The notes: a model not told the origin generated them from the sequence alone. DNA of 64,000 bases from Bhargavaea ginsengi (GCF_900109165.1 NZ_FNZF01000002.1:124001-188000); one strand, 5' to 3'; counted from the first letter of the stretch, positions 7,824 to 16,136 are shown. Numbers and translations: made by a program.

Positions 7824-10556
7824 TCAGTTGGCTTTCAGGCGGTTACGGAGAACCATCTGAAGGATGCCGCCGTGGCGGTAGTAGTCAACTTCCACTTCGG
7901 AGTCGAAGCGTGCAAGTGCCTGGAACTCCTTGACGGAGCCGTCCGGAGCAGTCGCAGTGACCGTGAGGACATCGCGCGGTTTCACGTTGTCAGTGAGGTT
8001 GACGCTGATCGCCTCTTCGCCTGTCAGGCCGAGGGATTCCACGCTGTCGCCCTTCATGAACTGGAGCGGAAGTACGCCCATCATGACGAGGTTCGAACGG
8101 TGGATACGCTCGTAGCTTTCGGCGATGACTGTCTTGATGCCGAGAAGGTTTGTGCCCTTCGCAGCCCAGTCACGTGAAGAGCCCATGCCGTAGTCTTTGC
8201 CTGCGAGAATCGCGAGGCCCGTACCGTCTTCCTGATACTTCATCGCTGCATCATAGATCGGCAGGATCTCTTTGGTCGGCCAGTAAGTCGTGTAGCCGCC
8301 TTCTGTGCCTTTCGCGATCTGGTTGCGGATCCGGATGTTCGCGAATGTACCGCGCATCATGACCTCGTGGTTACCGCGGCGGGAACCGTACGAGTTGAAG
8401 TAGCGTGGCTCTACGCCGCGCTCACGCAGGTACTTGCCTGCCGGCGTATCTTTGCCGATCGCGCCTGCAGGGGAAATGTGGTCAGTCGTGATCGAGTCGC
8501 CGAACTTGCCGATGACGCGGAGGTCTGCAAGCGTCTGGATCGGGCTTGCTTCCTTCGACAGGCCTTCGAAGAACGGCGGGTTCTGGATGTAAGTCGACTC
8601 TGGGTCGAAGTCATACAGGGAGTCATCCGTTGTTTCGATTGCGTTCCAGCGCTCGTTTTCCGTGAAGACATGTTCGTATTCTTTGCGGAAGAGGTCAGGT
8701 GTGACCGTCTTCTCGATTTCAGCCTTCACTTCTTCAGTGGATGGCCAGATGTCTTTCAGGAAGACGTCCGTTCCGTCCGCAGCGCGTCCGATCGGCTCTT
8801 TCTCGAAGTCGATGTTCACTGTGCCTGCGAGGGCATAAGCGACGACGAGCGGAGGCGAAGCCAGGTAGTTTGCCTTGACGAGCGGGTGGATCCGGCCTTC
8901 GAAGTTCCGGTTACCCGAAAGGACGGAGGATACGAGCAGGTCGTTGTCCATGATCGTCTTTTCGATTTCCGGAAGAAGCGGACCGGAGTTACCGATGCAC
9001 GTTGTGCATCCGTAGCCGACTGTGTTGAAGCCGATCTGGTCAAGGTACGTGTTGAGACCTGCGGATTCGAGGTAGCCTGTAACGACTTTCGAACCTGGTG
9101 CGAGCGACGTCTTGACGTATGCCGGCGGGCGGATGCCCTTTTCGACCGCTTTTTTCGCAACGAGTCCGGCGCCGAGCATAACGTAAGGGTTCGACGTGTT
9201 CGTGCAAGATGTGATCGCTGCAATCGCGAGGTCACCGGTCTTCATTTCGACTGTGCGGCCGTCTTCGAACTCGACTGTGCCTTTTTTGTCGATTTCTTTT
9301 TCGCTCAGACCGAAGCCTTGGTTGCCCATCGGAGCCGTGATCGCCTTGTTGAACTCTTCCTTCATGCGGGACATTGGGATGAGGTCTTGAGGACGCTTAG
9401 GGCCCGAAAGGTTTGGCTCGATTGTGGAAAGGTCGAGTTCGACCGTGTCTGTATATGTCGGGTCCACGTTGTCTGGAGTGAAGAACATATCGTTTTCCTG
9501 AAGATATTTCTTCGTGACTGCGATATGTTCTTCTTCACGGCCTGTCAGGCGCATGTAGTTGAGGGATTCTTCGTCAACCGGGAAGAAGCCGCAAGTTGCG
9601 CCGTATTCAGGTGCCATGTTGGCGATGGTCGCACGGTCCGCAAGCGGAAGTTGTGCGACGCCAGGGCCGAAGAACTCGACGAATTTGCCGACAACGCCCT
9701 TTTCGCGGAGAAGCTGTGTGACACGGAGTGCAAGGTCAGTTGCCGTCGCGCCGTTCGGAAGGTCGCCAGTCAGCTTGACACCGATGACTTCCGGAAGCGG
9801 GAAGTACGAAGGCTGGCCGAGCATGCCGGCTTCCGCTTCGATACCGCCTACGCCCCAGCCGAGAACGCCGATCCCGTTAATCATCGTCGTGTGGGAGTCG
9901 GTTCCGACGAGCGTATCCGGATACGTTTCGAATGTGCCGTCTTCGTTTTCGATTTCGTGTACAACACTTGCGAGGTACTCGAGGTTAACCTGGTGGACAA
10001 TCCCTGTTGCCGGAGGTACGGCACGGTAGTTATCGTAGGCCTTCTGTGCCCAGTTCAGGAACTGGTAACGCTCTGCGTTGCGTTCGAACTCAAGTTCCAT
10101 GTTCAGGCGGAGTGCTTCTTCCGAACCATAGCGGTCTACCTGTACAGAGTGGTCGATGACGAGATCAACCGGGATCTCAGGGTTGATTTCATCCGGGTTT
10201 CCGCCGAGGTCCGCCATCGCCTGGCGCATGGAAGCGAGGTCGACGACGACCGGAACACCTGTGAAGTCCTGAAGGATGACGCGGGAAGGCTTGAATGGCA
10301 CTTCCGCGGACGGGTCTACATCCGTGCCCCATTTTGCAAGGTTTTCAACGTGCTCATCTTTGATAACATAGCCATCGTGCTGACGAAGGACAGATTCCAG
10401 CAGCACTTTGATGGAGTAAGGCAGGCGTGATACATCAGCGATGCCTGCATCCTGCAGAGCCTTCAGACGGTAGTAGTTGTACGTCTTGCCATTCAGCTCG
10501 AATGACTGGCGGCTGTTGTGCAGATTGCTTTTAACTTTTTGCGTGCTCTTAGCCAT
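7824..10556 (-). CDS. acnA: Aconitate hydratase
   Basis: Aconitase interconverts citrate and isocitrate in the TCA cycle; in Bacilli the apo-protein also binds RNA. The 910-residue product is full length (B. subtilis CitB 909). It shows the substrate loop [16 protein letters not shown], the three 4Fe-4S ligands in [10 protein letters not shown] and [14 protein letters not shown], and the C-terminal swivel domain with [12 protein letters not shown] and [10 protein letters not shown]. The start [15 protein letters not shown] follows a strong GAGGAGG site; the frame stays open 15 codons upstream without support. Unlike in B. subtilis, no sspO, sspP or tlp flanks it. It is monocistronic, ending at a strong terminator. 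Confidence 0.96.
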   Translation of the reverse strand: MAKSTQKVKSNLHNSRQSFELNGKTYNYYRLKALQDAGIADVSRLPYSIKVLLESVLRQHDGYVIKDEHVENLAKWGTDVDPSAEVPFKPSRVILQDFTGVPVVVDLASMRQAMADLGGNPDEINPEIPVDLVIDHSVQVDRYGSEEALRLNMELEFERNAERYQFLNWAQKAYDNYRAVPPATGIVHQVNLEYLASVVHEIENEDGTFETYPDTLVGTDSHTTMINGIGVLGWGVGGIEAEAGMLGQPSYFPLPEVIGVKLTGDLPNGATATDLALRVTQLLREKGVVGKFVEFFGPGVAQLPLADRATIANMAPEYGATCGFFPVDEESLNYMRLTGREEEHIAVTKKYLQENDMFFTPDNVDPTYTDTVELDLSTIEPNLSGPKRPQDLIPMSRMKEEFNKAITAPMGNQGFGLSEKEIDKKGTVEFEDGRTVEMKTGDLAIAAITSCTNTSNPYVMLGAGLVAKKAVEKGIRPPAYVKTSLAPGSKVVTGYLESAGLNTYLDQIGFNTVGYGCTTCIGNSGPLLPEIEKTIMDNDLLVSSVLSGNRNFEGRIHPLVKANYLASPPLVVAYALAGTVNIDFEKEPIGRAADGTDVFLKDIWPSTEEVKAEIEKTVTPDLFRKEYEHVFTENERWNAIETTDDSLYDFDPESTYIQNPPFFEGLSKEASPIQTLADLRVIGKFGDSITTDHISPAGAIGKDTPAGKYLRERGVEPRYFNSYGSRRGNHEVMMRGTFANIRIRNQIAKGTEGGYTTYWPTKEILPIYDAAMKYQEDGTGLAILAGKDYGMGSSRDWAAKGTNLLGIKTVIAESYERIHRSNLVMMGVLPLQFMKGDSVESLGLTGEEAISVNLTDNVKPRDVLTVTATAPDGSVKEFQALARFDSEVEVDYYRHGGILQMVLRNRLKAN

Positions 10557-10765
10557 TGCTTTTCCTCCTCTATTTCTGCGTGAAAAGACGGATGGATCCA
10601 CTTTTCTCTCCCTTATCTTATCGAATCCTGTCCGATAAGTAAATTACATTATGTTGATTGAAGGATATAAGGAAAACGAATCACTTTTGACGGAACCATT
10701 CAGAAAATGAACATTCCGCTTCAGTAAATGCTACTCTTTGACTCGTTCGTTACTTTTTCGAATAC
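10557..10765. other. Intergenic region upstream of aconitase
   Basis: About 200 AT-rich bases hold the aconitase leader. On the minus strand there are ATAA and TTAT half-sites ten bases apart near 10640-10660 that recall CcpC half-sites, but the spacing differs from the B. subtilis citB operator. I cannot assign a promoter here with confidence. No gene is seen. Confidence 0.3.
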
Positions 10766-10796
10766 ATGAAAAATCCGGCCACCCATACGGATAACC
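10766..10796 (-). terminator. Terminator after the small membrane-peptide gene
   Basis: On the minus strand AAATCCGG pairs with CCGGATTT across a 16-base loop and is followed by a T-run, about 30 bases past the stop of the 35-residue peptide gene. Confidence 0.65.
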
Positions 10797-10822
10797 GGAT
10801 TTCCATCTGTGTTTTTTTGGCT

Positions 10823-10930
10823 TCAGTAGAAGCTGAGAAAGTCATAGGCAAGGGAAACGACGAACAGACTGTGCACCAGGGCAAACAGAAATGCGTGGCG
10901 GTCAAGAACCTTCATCCGTTCCATGTCCAT
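10823..10930 (-). CDS. Small hydrophobic peptide of 35 residues, unrecognised
   Basis: The frame encodes MDMERMKVLDRHAFLFALVH followed by a hydrophobic stretch ending DFLSFY. A charged N-terminus leads into one predicted membrane helix (about residues 13-30). The ATG at 10930 lies nine bases after AAGGAG; an ATG at 10939 abuts the ribosome site and is less likely. A near-consensus promoter lies 30 bases upstream and a terminator downstream, so this looks like a free-standing gene. I do not recognise a family. It could be a stress-related membrane miniprotein or a type I toxin-like peptide, but no antisense RNA is evident. Confidence 0.6.
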   Translation of the reverse strand: MDMERMKVLDRHAFLFALVHSLFVVSLAYDFLSFY

Positions 10931-10958
10931 CGCGTCCATCTCCTTATTGCTTTTCTCG

Positions 10959-10987
10959 ATTATAAAGGAAAGAGATTGATATTTCAA
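10959..10987 (-). promoter_or_regulatory. Near-consensus sigma-A promoter of the small membrane-peptide gene
   Basis: On the minus strand TTGAAA (10987-10982) and a perfect TATAAT (10964-10959) are separated by 17 bases. The peptide start codon lies 28 bases downstream of the -10 box. Confidence 0.75.
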
Positions 10988-11050
10988 TATTTAAATCATT
11001 CAGAATCCATCTTTTTCTAAGGTTTTTTGTATTTGATTGGGGCATATTAG

Positions 11051-11076
11051 GTTTTAGCCCGAACACTTTTGGATAT
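11051..11076 (+). promoter_or_regulatory. Candidate sigma-B promoter of the GlsB/YeaQ-type gene
   Basis: GTTTTA and GGATAT are separated by 14 bases, close to the general-stress sigma-B consensus GTTTAA-N12-14-GGGTAT. It lies 50 bases upstream of a stress-family membrane protein gene, which fits the assignment. Confidence 0.5.
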
Positions 11077-11126
11077 ATAAAGTACTGTAACGGCATTATA
11101 AAAATTTTAGAAGGAGTGAAGGCAAC

Positions 11127-11378
11127 ATGGAATTCTTAATGTATCTGATCGTAGGCGGAATCATCGGCTGGCTCGCCGGTATGATCCTCGGGAAAGACAT
11201 CCCTGGTGGCATCATCGGCAACATCATTGCAGGTATCATCGGTGCTTGGATCGGTGGTGCACTATTCGGTGACTTTGGACCGGATGTTGCTGGCATCGCC
11301 CTGATTCCTGCACTGATCGGCGCACTGATTCTTGTGTTCGTCGTCAGCTTTATTCTTAAAGCTATGCGCAGAGCTTAA
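11127..11378 (+). CDS. GlsB/YeaQ/YmgE-family stress response membrane protein
   Basis: This 83-residue, very hydrophobic and glycine-rich protein has the family layout: a first helix with LIVGGIIGWLAGMILG, a conserved GGIIGNIIAGIIGAWIGG middle segment, and a last helix IPALIGALILVFVVSFIL followed by a basic tail. Members are small membrane proteins linked to general stress; the old name transglycosylase-associated is not evidence of enzyme activity. A good RBS (AGAAGGAGTG) precedes the ATG. A sigma-B-like promoter upstream and a terminator immediately downstream make it a single-gene unit. Confidence 0.85.
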   Translation: MEFLMYLIVGGIIGWLAGMILGKDIPGGIIGNIIAGIIGAWIGGALFGDFGPDVAGIALIPALIGALILVFVVSFILKAMRRA

Positions 11379-11387
11379 TTGAACAAA

Positions 11388-11419
11388 CAAAAAAGAGGGC
11401 CGGAAACGGTCCTCTTTTT
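11388..11419 (+). terminator. Bidirectional terminator between the GlsB-type gene and the transglycosylase gene
   Basis: AAAGAGGGCCG pairs with CGGTCCTCTTT around a GAAA tetraloop, with T-runs available on both strands between convergent genes. Confidence 0.88.
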
Positions 11420-11427
11420 GTATGCCT

Positions 11428-12114
11428 TCATTTTCCTGTGATTTCATCTGATCGTTGCTCGTAGTCCCTGTAGAACGACATGACTTCCTCCACGTAGCGT
11501 TCACTGTGATTATAAAGGAAGACTGCCTGCTCCAGCTCCCCTTCTGCCGCCCCGTTCCTGGAAAGGTAACTGGCGGCGCTGTAGAGAGAGTCGCTCAGGC
11601 TGAAGGGATCCGCCTTCCCGTCCCCATCGGCATCGAGTCCATAGCCCCCGTAGGATCGGATGGCTTCCGGATCAGTCTTCACTTCTTCCGGGATGTCCCC
11701 TCTGCCAAGTTCGGAACAGCTCGGGTGCGACCAGCCCACCCATGTGCATGGCATGAACTGCATATGGCCTTCCGCGCCTGCCGGAGAAACGAGGGGATCC
11801 ATCGTGCTGAACCGGGTCTCCACCCGGTGGTGGGCAGCAAGAAGCGTCCACGGAATCCCGTATTCATCCGCTGCTTCTTTATAGAGCGGCACGTAGTTCT
11901 CCGGCACTTGGATGTCGAAAAGCCTGTCCGGCGTATGGGCTGCATATTCGTTCAGTTCCCGGATAAACGGAATGTCCCGGATCGCTGACCAGAAAAGGGC
12001 CGTCATCATATAGACAACAATCAGCGAAGGTATAAGAAAGATGAGTGCCGCAATGAGGCATCCGCCTTTTCGCAGGCGTTTACGCTTCTTCTTCATATTT
12101 AACCGTTTGCCCAT
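11428..12114 (-). CDS. Membrane-anchored lytic transglycosylase-like protein
   Basis: The 228-residue product has a very basic N-terminus (KKKRKRLRKGG), one membrane helix at about residues 18-45, then an extracellular lysozyme-like domain. The domain shows a candidate catalytic glutamate in AAHHRVETRF near residue 98, then SPAGAEGHMQFMPCTW, a YGLDADGDGKADPFS calcium-loop-like segment, and AVFLYNHSERYVEEV. This arrangement fits Gram-positive transglycosylase SLT domains that cleave peptidoglycan glycan strands. Two possible starts exist (MGKRLN and, six codons on, MKKKRK). It lies alone between two terminators. The physiological role is unknown. Confidence 0.75.
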   Translation of the reverse strand: MGKRLNMKKKRKRLRKGGCLIAALIFLIPSLIVVYMMTALFWSAIRDIPFIRELNEYAAHTPDRLFDIQVPENYVPLYKEAADEYGIPWTLLAAHHRVETRFSTMDPLVSPAGAEGHMQFMPCTWVGWSHPSCSELGRGDIPEEVKTDPEAIRSYGGYGLDADGDGKADPFSLSDSLYSAASYLSRNGAAEGELEQAVFLYNHSERYVEEVMSFYRDYEQRSDEITGK

Positions 12115-12129
12115 CCTTGTTCCCCTTCC

Positions 12130-12160
12130 ACGGCAAAAGCCGGCTTGCGCCGGCTTTTTT
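12130..12160 (-). terminator. Terminator after the SCO1-like gene
   Basis: AAAAGCCGGC and GCCGGCTTTT form a perfect stem around a TTGC loop with T-runs on both strands, directly beyond the SCO1-like stop. Confidence 0.85.
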
Positions 12161-12759
12161 CAAGATCCCGCCTTGATCAATGCTTTCATGTCTTCAACAA
12201 TGATATCATGCGGGACTTCCATATAACCATCATAGCTCTTGACTGCTTTTCCTTCCTGGTTCACAAGGAAGAACGAGGAAGCGTGTGTGACCTGGTCCGA
12301 ATCCTGCGGAGGTGCGATGACCGGAACTTTAAATGACTTTACCGCCAGGTCGGCGATATCGTCCATGGTATATCCCGTCAGCATTTCCCATTTGGACTGA
12401 TCCGAGACTTCAAAGGTATCCAGGTACTCCTGAAGCTTTTCCGGTGTGTCGAATTCGGGATCGACGCTGAATGAAACGATCTTGTAATCTTCAACGCCTG
12501 CCTCGGCCAGGTGATCCTGGACTTCCGCCATGTTGAACATCATTGGCGGGCAGACCGATGTACAGTTGGTAAAGACAAACTGGGCGAGCCATGGCTGGCC
12601 TTCCAGGTCTTCCAGCGAGACGGCTTCACCGTGCTGGTTCGTGTATTCAAACGGCTTAACATCCCATGAGAAATCCCCTTCGAATTTCCCTGCGTTGCAC
12701 GCTCCGAGCACAAGCGCAGCCAGGATGAAAAGCGCTGCTGCTGCCGTGAGTTTCTTCAT
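12160..12759 (-). CDS. SCO1/SenC-family lipoprotein (YpmQ-like), copper/thiol protein for cytochrome oxidase
   Basis: SCO proteins deliver copper to, or reduce, the CuA site of cytochrome c oxidase. The 199-residue protein has a signal peptide with lipobox LVLGAC (cysteine near residue 21), so it should be a membrane-anchored lipoprotein facing outwards. The thioredoxin fold carries the CxxxC copper motif in FTNCTSVCPPM and the distal histidine ligand in QVTHASSFFLV. The ATG at 12759 is eight bases after AAGGCGG; a TTG two codons upstream is too close to that site. Its closeness to ccdA and ccdC fits a role in oxidase assembly. Confidence 0.88.
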   Translation of the reverse strand: MKKLTAAAALFILAALVLGACNAGKFEGDFSWDVKPFEYTNQHGEAVSLEDLEGQPWLAQFVFTNCTSVCPPMMFNMAEVQDHLAEAGVEDYKIVSFSVDPEFDTPEKLQEYLDTFEVSDQSKWEMLTGYTMDDIADLAVKSFKVPVIAPPQDSDQVTHASSFFLVNQEGKAVKSYDGYMEVPHDIIVEDMKALIKAGS

Positions 12760-12858
12760 CAGCAATACCGCCTTTGCTTCATCATTTATCTTTCATCTTA
12801 TCGGATACCGGTGCGGCCTTCAACATCAGTTGCCCCGGTTTTCCGACAATCCGATGAA

Positions 12859-12987
12859 CTATCCGGCCTTCAGCGACACGAGTGCATCATGAATGGCGGT
12901 CAGCTTGGTCTCCACCCGGTGCATCAGATAAAACGATACGAAGATCGGGAATCCGAGATCCTGGATAAACGTCATCCAATCCTGCAT
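12859..12987 (-). CDS. YvrJ-family small membrane protein
   Basis: This 42-residue protein begins MQDWMTFIQDLGFPIFVSFY and ends with HRVETKLTAIHDALVSLKAG. One N-terminal membrane helix with the GFPI motif followed by a short amphipathic tail is the YvrJ family pattern. AAGGTGG lies eight bases before the ATG. In Bacillus, YvrJ genes accompany DUF1659 and DUF2922 genes, and both lie just upstream here. Function is unknown. A hairpin separates it from the DUF2922 gene and may reduce its expression. Confidence 0.75.
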   Translation of the reverse strand: MQDWMTFIQDLGFPIFVSFYLMHRVETKLTAIHDALVSLKAG

Positions 12988-13020
12988 AAAGGTGTCCACC
13001 TTTCCGTTATTTCCCCAACC

Positions 13021-13052
13021 AAAACAAGGTTCCCCGGCAAGGCCGGGGAACC
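13021..13052 (-). terminator. Hairpin between DUF2922 and YvrJ genes (terminator or attenuator)
   Basis: GGTTCCCCGGC and GCCGGGGAACC form a perfect 11-bp stem, followed on the minus strand by TTGTTTTGG. It lies inside the small-protein operon rather than at its end, so partial read-through into yvrJ is likely. Confidence 0.7.
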
Positions 13053-13057
13053 GTGGA

Positions 13058-13276
13058 TCACGCAGTGATGATATCCGTCACGCCGCGGGAAACAATCCGG
13101 GCGGCTTCGGCCGACTCGGCCGGATGCCCATCCGTGCCGAACACGCCGCTTGCGATGACTTCGTCCATCGCCTGGCGTACCTCCGCTTCCGTGAGGCCTT
13201 CCCTGGGTTTGTCCACAGTGAGGGTCATCCGCTTTCCTCCGGCCGTCTTGAATACAAGTTCCAGTGTCTGGTTCAT
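13058..13276 (-). CDS. DUF2922-family protein
   Basis: The 72-residue soluble protein begins MNQTLELVFKTAGGKRMTLT and contains VDKPREGLTEAEVRQAMDEVI, the features of the DUF2922 family found in Bacilli next to DUF1659 and YvrJ. No catalytic motif is visible and no function is established. The spacing to the DUF1659 gene upstream is 38 bases, with a GAGGATG-type ribosome site. Confidence 0.78.
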   Translation of the reverse strand: MNQTLELVFKTAGGKRMTLTVDKPREGLTEAEVRQAMDEVIASGVFGTDGHPAESAEAARIVSRGVTDIITA

Positions 13277-13314
13277 CCTCTTCCCCCCTTTCTTTTATCC
13301 GCCTGATGATGCGG

Positions 13315-13536
13315 TCAGTATTCCGTGATTTCTGCGGTCTCAATCTTTTCCGCTGCGATGTACGGGTAATCTGACAAGCTTCCGAGCGCACTTACCACAG
13401 CAGCCAGAGACTCCGCGTCAGCCGACCCGGACACATTCCGGTACGTTTTCAGCTTGACTACGGGCTTTCCATCCCCGTCCAGGCCGGCGTCAAAGTGGAG
13501 CCGGATGGATGCGTTTTTGAAGACGATGTTTGCCAT
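13315..13536 (-). CDS. DUF1659-family protein
   Basis: The 73-residue protein begins MANIVFKNASIRLHFDAGLD and contains VVKLKTYRNVSGSADAESL and an ALGSLSDYP segment, matching the DUF1659 family. It is the first gene of a three-gene small-protein set (DUF1659, DUF2922, YvrJ) conserved in Bacillaceae. A strong GGGGGGAG site precedes the ATG. The conserved trio suggests the proteins work together, but their role is unknown. Confidence 0.78.
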   Translation of the reverse strand: MANIVFKNASIRLHFDAGLDGDGKPVVKLKTYRNVSGSADAESLAAVVSALGSLSDYPYIAAEKIETAEITEY

Positions 13537-13650
13537 GTTTTCTCCCCCCTTTCACCCGTTACATAGGGCAGTTTGGTGAAAAGAATACAACGGAGATGAA
13601 AAATATCGGCCGCGGCCTTATAATTGTTGGAGAATGCAAAAGAGGTGAGA

Positions 13651-14094
13651 GTGTTGCTGGAAGGCTGGTTTCTCTGGTTTATCCTGTTCTGGGCGGTTGT
13701 CCTGATCGGCCTGTTCGCGATCGGCGGATATTTCATGTTCCGCAAGTTTCTGAAAGCCCTGCCGAAGGAAGACGGACGGTCAACGCTCGACTGGGAAGAG
13801 TATTATGTCAATAAATCGCTTCATCTGTGGACGCCTGAGTCCAAGGAAATGCTGAACGAGCTCGTGTCACCGGTGCCGGAACTGTTCCGACCGGTCGCCA
13901 AGCAGAAGATTGCCGGCAGGATCGGGCAGCTTGCATTGCGCGAAAAGGCGAAACGGATCGAGTTCGACCATATTATCCGCGGCTATATCCTCGCGACACC
14001 GAAGCGTGACCATAAATTCCTCAAGAAAAAGCTGGAAGAGTTGCAGATTGATGATACGCCGTACAGGAATCTGTACCAGTTCAGCAGGGATTGA
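13651..14094 (+). CDS. YneK-like DUF2621-family membrane protein
   Basis: The product is about 147 residues with one N-terminal membrane helix (WFLWFILFWAVVLIGLFAIGGYFMF), then a mostly helical cytoplasmic domain containing STLDWEEYYVNKSLHLWTPESK and a RIEFDHIIRGYILATPKRD block. I place the start at GTG 13651 because AGAGG lies five bases upstream; the frame continues nine codons further upstream over the ribosome site. It matches B. subtilis YneK in position, near ccdA, ccdC and aconitase. Function unknown. A dispersed repeat element follows two bases after the stop. Confidence 0.75.
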   Translation: MLLEGWFLWFILFWAVVLIGLFAIGGYFMFRKFLKALPKEDGRSTLDWEEYYVNKSLHLWTPESKEMLNELVSPVPELFRPVAKQKIAGRIGQLALREKAKRIEFDHIIRGYILATPKRDHKFLKKKLEELQIDDTPYRNLYQFSRD

Positions 14095-14095
14095 T

Positions 14096-14245
14096 GACAA
14101 AAGCGCAAGCGCCCGTTCAGCAACGTACAAACTGGAGCACTTGGTAATGAGATAAAGGAAACACGGTGAAGAACGAGGCGATGTTGACTGATCGCAATGA
14201 AGAAGTGTGAAGTTTGCGAGTTGCTGGGCGCTGGAGCTGGATGGT
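14096..14245 (-). repeat. Dispersed hairpin-ended repeat, copy 1 (inverted relative to copies 2 and 3)
   Basis: Read on the minus strand this roughly 145-base element begins CCAGCTCCAGCGCCCAGCAA, contains GTTTCCTTTATCTCATT and ends GGGCGCTTGCGCTTTTGTC. It matches the two tandem copies at 37691-37985 over its whole length with scattered substitutions. Its ends are imperfect inverted repeats (CAGCGCCCAGCAAC against GTTGCTGAACGGGCGCTTG). It sits directly after the yneK-like stop. No coding capacity is seen. Confidence 0.88.
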
Positions 14246-14284
14246 GCTTGAGCGGAAATCATCATTTATCTGCAGTGTAAATTT

Positions 14285-14322
14285 AAAACCGCCATTCCGG
14301 AATTGACCGGGATGGCGGTTTT
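14285..14322 (-). terminator. Terminator after ccdC-like gene
   Basis: AAAACCGCCATTCCGG pairs with CCGGGATGGCGGTTTT around a six-base loop. T-runs lie on both sides, so it may act in both directions between convergent genes. Confidence 0.88.
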
Positions 14323-14838
14323 TCATGCTGCCGCCCCGATGCGGGACTGCAGCTTTCTGTATTTCAGATACATGGCAATACGCCATGGCAGGATCATGCC
14401 GAACGCGAGAAGGAAGAACATCCCGGCCAGTTCTCCGACATCGATTGTGCTGCTGAGGACCAGCTTTCCGGCCACCCTCAAGATGAGCAGGCCGGCAAGG
14501 ATGAATATAAATGCCTTTGAGGGCTTCAGATAGATTTCCCCTCCACTTTCCTCAAACCTGGATGTTCGGATAAGGAGGATTGAAAACAGGGCTCCGACAG
14601 CCAGCGCCTCGAATACATGCGGCCAGGCGACGCGGAACGGCTCGAAAAGGAACATGAGCGCGCCCGTCGACATCATGACCGGGGGCAGGATGATCTTTTT
14701 GGCGCTTGCAGGGCGGTTCGAGGCCCTTGAGCGCATGATCACCGCACCAAGACCCGCCATCGCAAAGATCACCGTGGAGCCGATGATCAGGATGGGCGCG
14801 GGAATATCGGTGAATATCCCGTTGATAAAGTCATTCAT
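14323..14838 (-). CDS. ccdC: CcdC-type membrane protein (YneJ-like, DUF1453)
   Basis: The 171-residue protein has about five membrane helices and matches the CcdC/YneJ family, encoded next to ccdA in Bacilli. Recognisable segments are VIMRSRASNRPASAKKIILPPVM (split by me as a cytoplasmic loop near residue 30-50) and ALMFLFEPFRVAWPHVFEA near residue 60. In B. subtilis ccdC is transcribed with ccdA but is not essential for cytochrome c maturation. The ATG overlaps the end of the thioredoxin-like gene by eight bases, indicating coupling. Confidence 0.82.
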   Translation of the reverse strand: MNDFINGIFTDIPAPILIIGSTVIFAMAGLGAVIMRSRASNRPASAKKIILPPVMMSTGALMFLFEPFRVAWPHVFEALAVGALFSILLIRTSRFEESGGEIYLKPSKAFIFILAGLLILRVAGKLVLSSTIDVGELAGMFFLLAFGMILPWRIAMYLKYRKLQSRIGAAA

Positions 14839-15160
14839 ACTGTCCACCCGCCTGCTCGAGTTCGTCCATCCGGTGCTTCAGATCCGCCATCGGGACGAAA
14901 CGGGCAAAGCGGGCGAACTCCCGGCCTTCCTTGAACAGGAGAACGACCGGTGCGGTGAAGAGGGACAGCTGTCCCGCCAACTCAGAAACTTGGGCGGCAT
15001 TAGTCAGATAAAAAGGAAATGCGTATTCTTCTTCAAGGGCGGCGACCTGCGGAAGCAGGCCTTCGCAGACCGAGCAGTGGTCGGTCTTAACGAAGAGGAG
15101 AAGTGTACCTTCCCCCTCAAGCGTTTCGATCCACTCATCGAAAGTATGGATTTGTTCCAT
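14831..15160 (-). CDS. Thioredoxin-like protein in the ccd operon
   Basis: The 109-residue protein has a thioredoxin fold with a CxxC motif in TDHCSVCEGLLPQ near residue 25-35 and the cis-proline region TAPVVLLFKEG near residue 73. There is no signal peptide, so it should act in the cytoplasm. Its place between ccdA and ccdC suggests it feeds electrons to CcdA or handles thiols in cytochrome c maturation, but that is inference. The ATG at 15160 follows GGAGG by nine bases; the frame extends 14 codons upstream without support. Confidence 0.78.
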   Translation of the reverse strand: MEQIHTFDEWIETLEGEGTLLLFVKTDHCSVCEGLLPQVAALEEEYAFPFYLTNAAQVSELAGQLSLFTAPVVLLFKEGREFARFARFVPMADLKHRMDELEQAGGQYE

Positions 15161-15206
15161 TGCCGAATCCCTCCTCTCTTGCGGCAATGCTGATGTCTTC
15201 ATGATA

Positions 15207-15917
15207 TCAGAACCCTTGGAAATCGCCGAAGATCGGGCTCAGCCATCCGATGATCATCGTCATACCGTCAAAGAACAGGAGAATCCCGACAAAGATCATA
15301 ACCCATCCGCCGATTTTCATGATGATGTTGCTGTATTTCCGGATGACGGCAAGCTTCGTGATAAAGAAAGACAAAATAAAGAACGGAATCGCAAAACCGA
15401 ATACATAGGCGAGCATATACCACATGCCGGACCCTGGGTTCTGCCCGGCCAATGCGATGATGGCACCGATGATCGGGCCGCTGCACGGCGTCCATCCCGC
15501 AGCGAATGCCAGTCCGATCACCGCAGAGCCGAAATAGCCGGCCGGCCGGTTCTTGAACTGGATCTTCCGCTCCTTCATGAGGAACTCCGGCGTCAGGAGC
15601 CCGACAATCATCAGGCCAAATGCAACGATGAAGATGGCGCCGATCTGCCTGAGCAGATCATCATACCTGACGAAAAACGAACCGATGAACGAAGTGCCGA
15701 ATCCGAGGGCTATGAAAATGGCCGAGAAGCCCAGCAGGAAAAAGACTGTATGCAGGATCCCGCTCTTCGACATTTTTCTCTCGTCCGATTTTAGGTCATC
15801 GAGTGACATGCCCGTGATGTAAGAGATAAATGCAGGATATAGCGGCAGCGTACACGGGGAGATGAAACTGAGGAAGCCCGCTCCGAATGCCAGTAGGATA
15901 TTGAGGTCTGCCGACAC
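15207..15917 (-). CDS. ccdA: Cytochrome c biogenesis thiol-disulfide transporter
   Basis: CcdA passes reducing power across the membrane to thioredoxin-like proteins that keep apocytochrome c haem-site cysteines reduced. The 236-residue protein has six membrane helices and the two conserved cysteines in [14 protein letters not shown] (near residue 18) and [13 protein letters not shown] (near residue 136). The start is GTG at 15917, six bases after AAAGGGGG; the frame is open for 40 more codons upstream but these are not protein-like. It heads the operon ccdA, thioredoxin-like gene, ccdC. Confidence 0.92.
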   Translation of the reverse strand: MSADLNILLAFGAGFLSFISPCTLPLYPAFISYITGMSLDDLKSDERKMSKSGILHTVFFLLGFSAIFIALGFGTSFIGSFFVRYDDLLRQIGAIFIVAFGLMIVGLLTPEFLMKERKIQFKNRPAGYFGSAVIGLAFAAGWTPCSGPIIGAIIALAGQNPGSGMWYMLAYVFGFAIPFFILSFFITKLAVIRKYSNIIMKIGGWVMIFVGILLFFDGMTMIIGWLSPIFGDFQGF

Positions 15918-16059
15918 GACAATCCCCCTTTCTGTTGCTGTCCTTATACTATCAGAATCCGCAGGGGTTTTCGCCATTCCTGTCTGTGACAGTTTGTTGT
16001 CTTTATAACATATTCCCGCATGCGGAAAGGATGTCACCCGGAAAGAAGCGGATAGTGAA

Positions 16060-16105
16060 CAAAATAAGCAAATGGCAGGCGGTGGACCGCTGCCATTTGC
16101 TTATT
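16060..16105 (-). terminator. Terminator of the ABC exporter operon
   Basis: AATAAGCAAATGGCAG and CTGCCATTTGCTTATT form a 16-bp perfect stem with about ten loop bases. TTTTGTTC follows on the minus strand, about 35 bases past the ABC gene stop. Confidence 0.85.
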
Positions 16106-16136
16106 GGGTTATTCGTTTTTTCGGCATTGCTTCCGA

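Noticed and set aside
8367-10430. Long plus-strand open frame opposite aconitase
   Set aside because: It is entirely antisense to a clear full-length aconitase, and its cysteine- and arginine-rich product is typical of codon-bias shadow frames.
10600-10680. CcpC operator for aconitase
   Set aside because: ATAA and TTAT half-sites are present, but the ten-base spacing does not match the known citB operator, so I do not call it.
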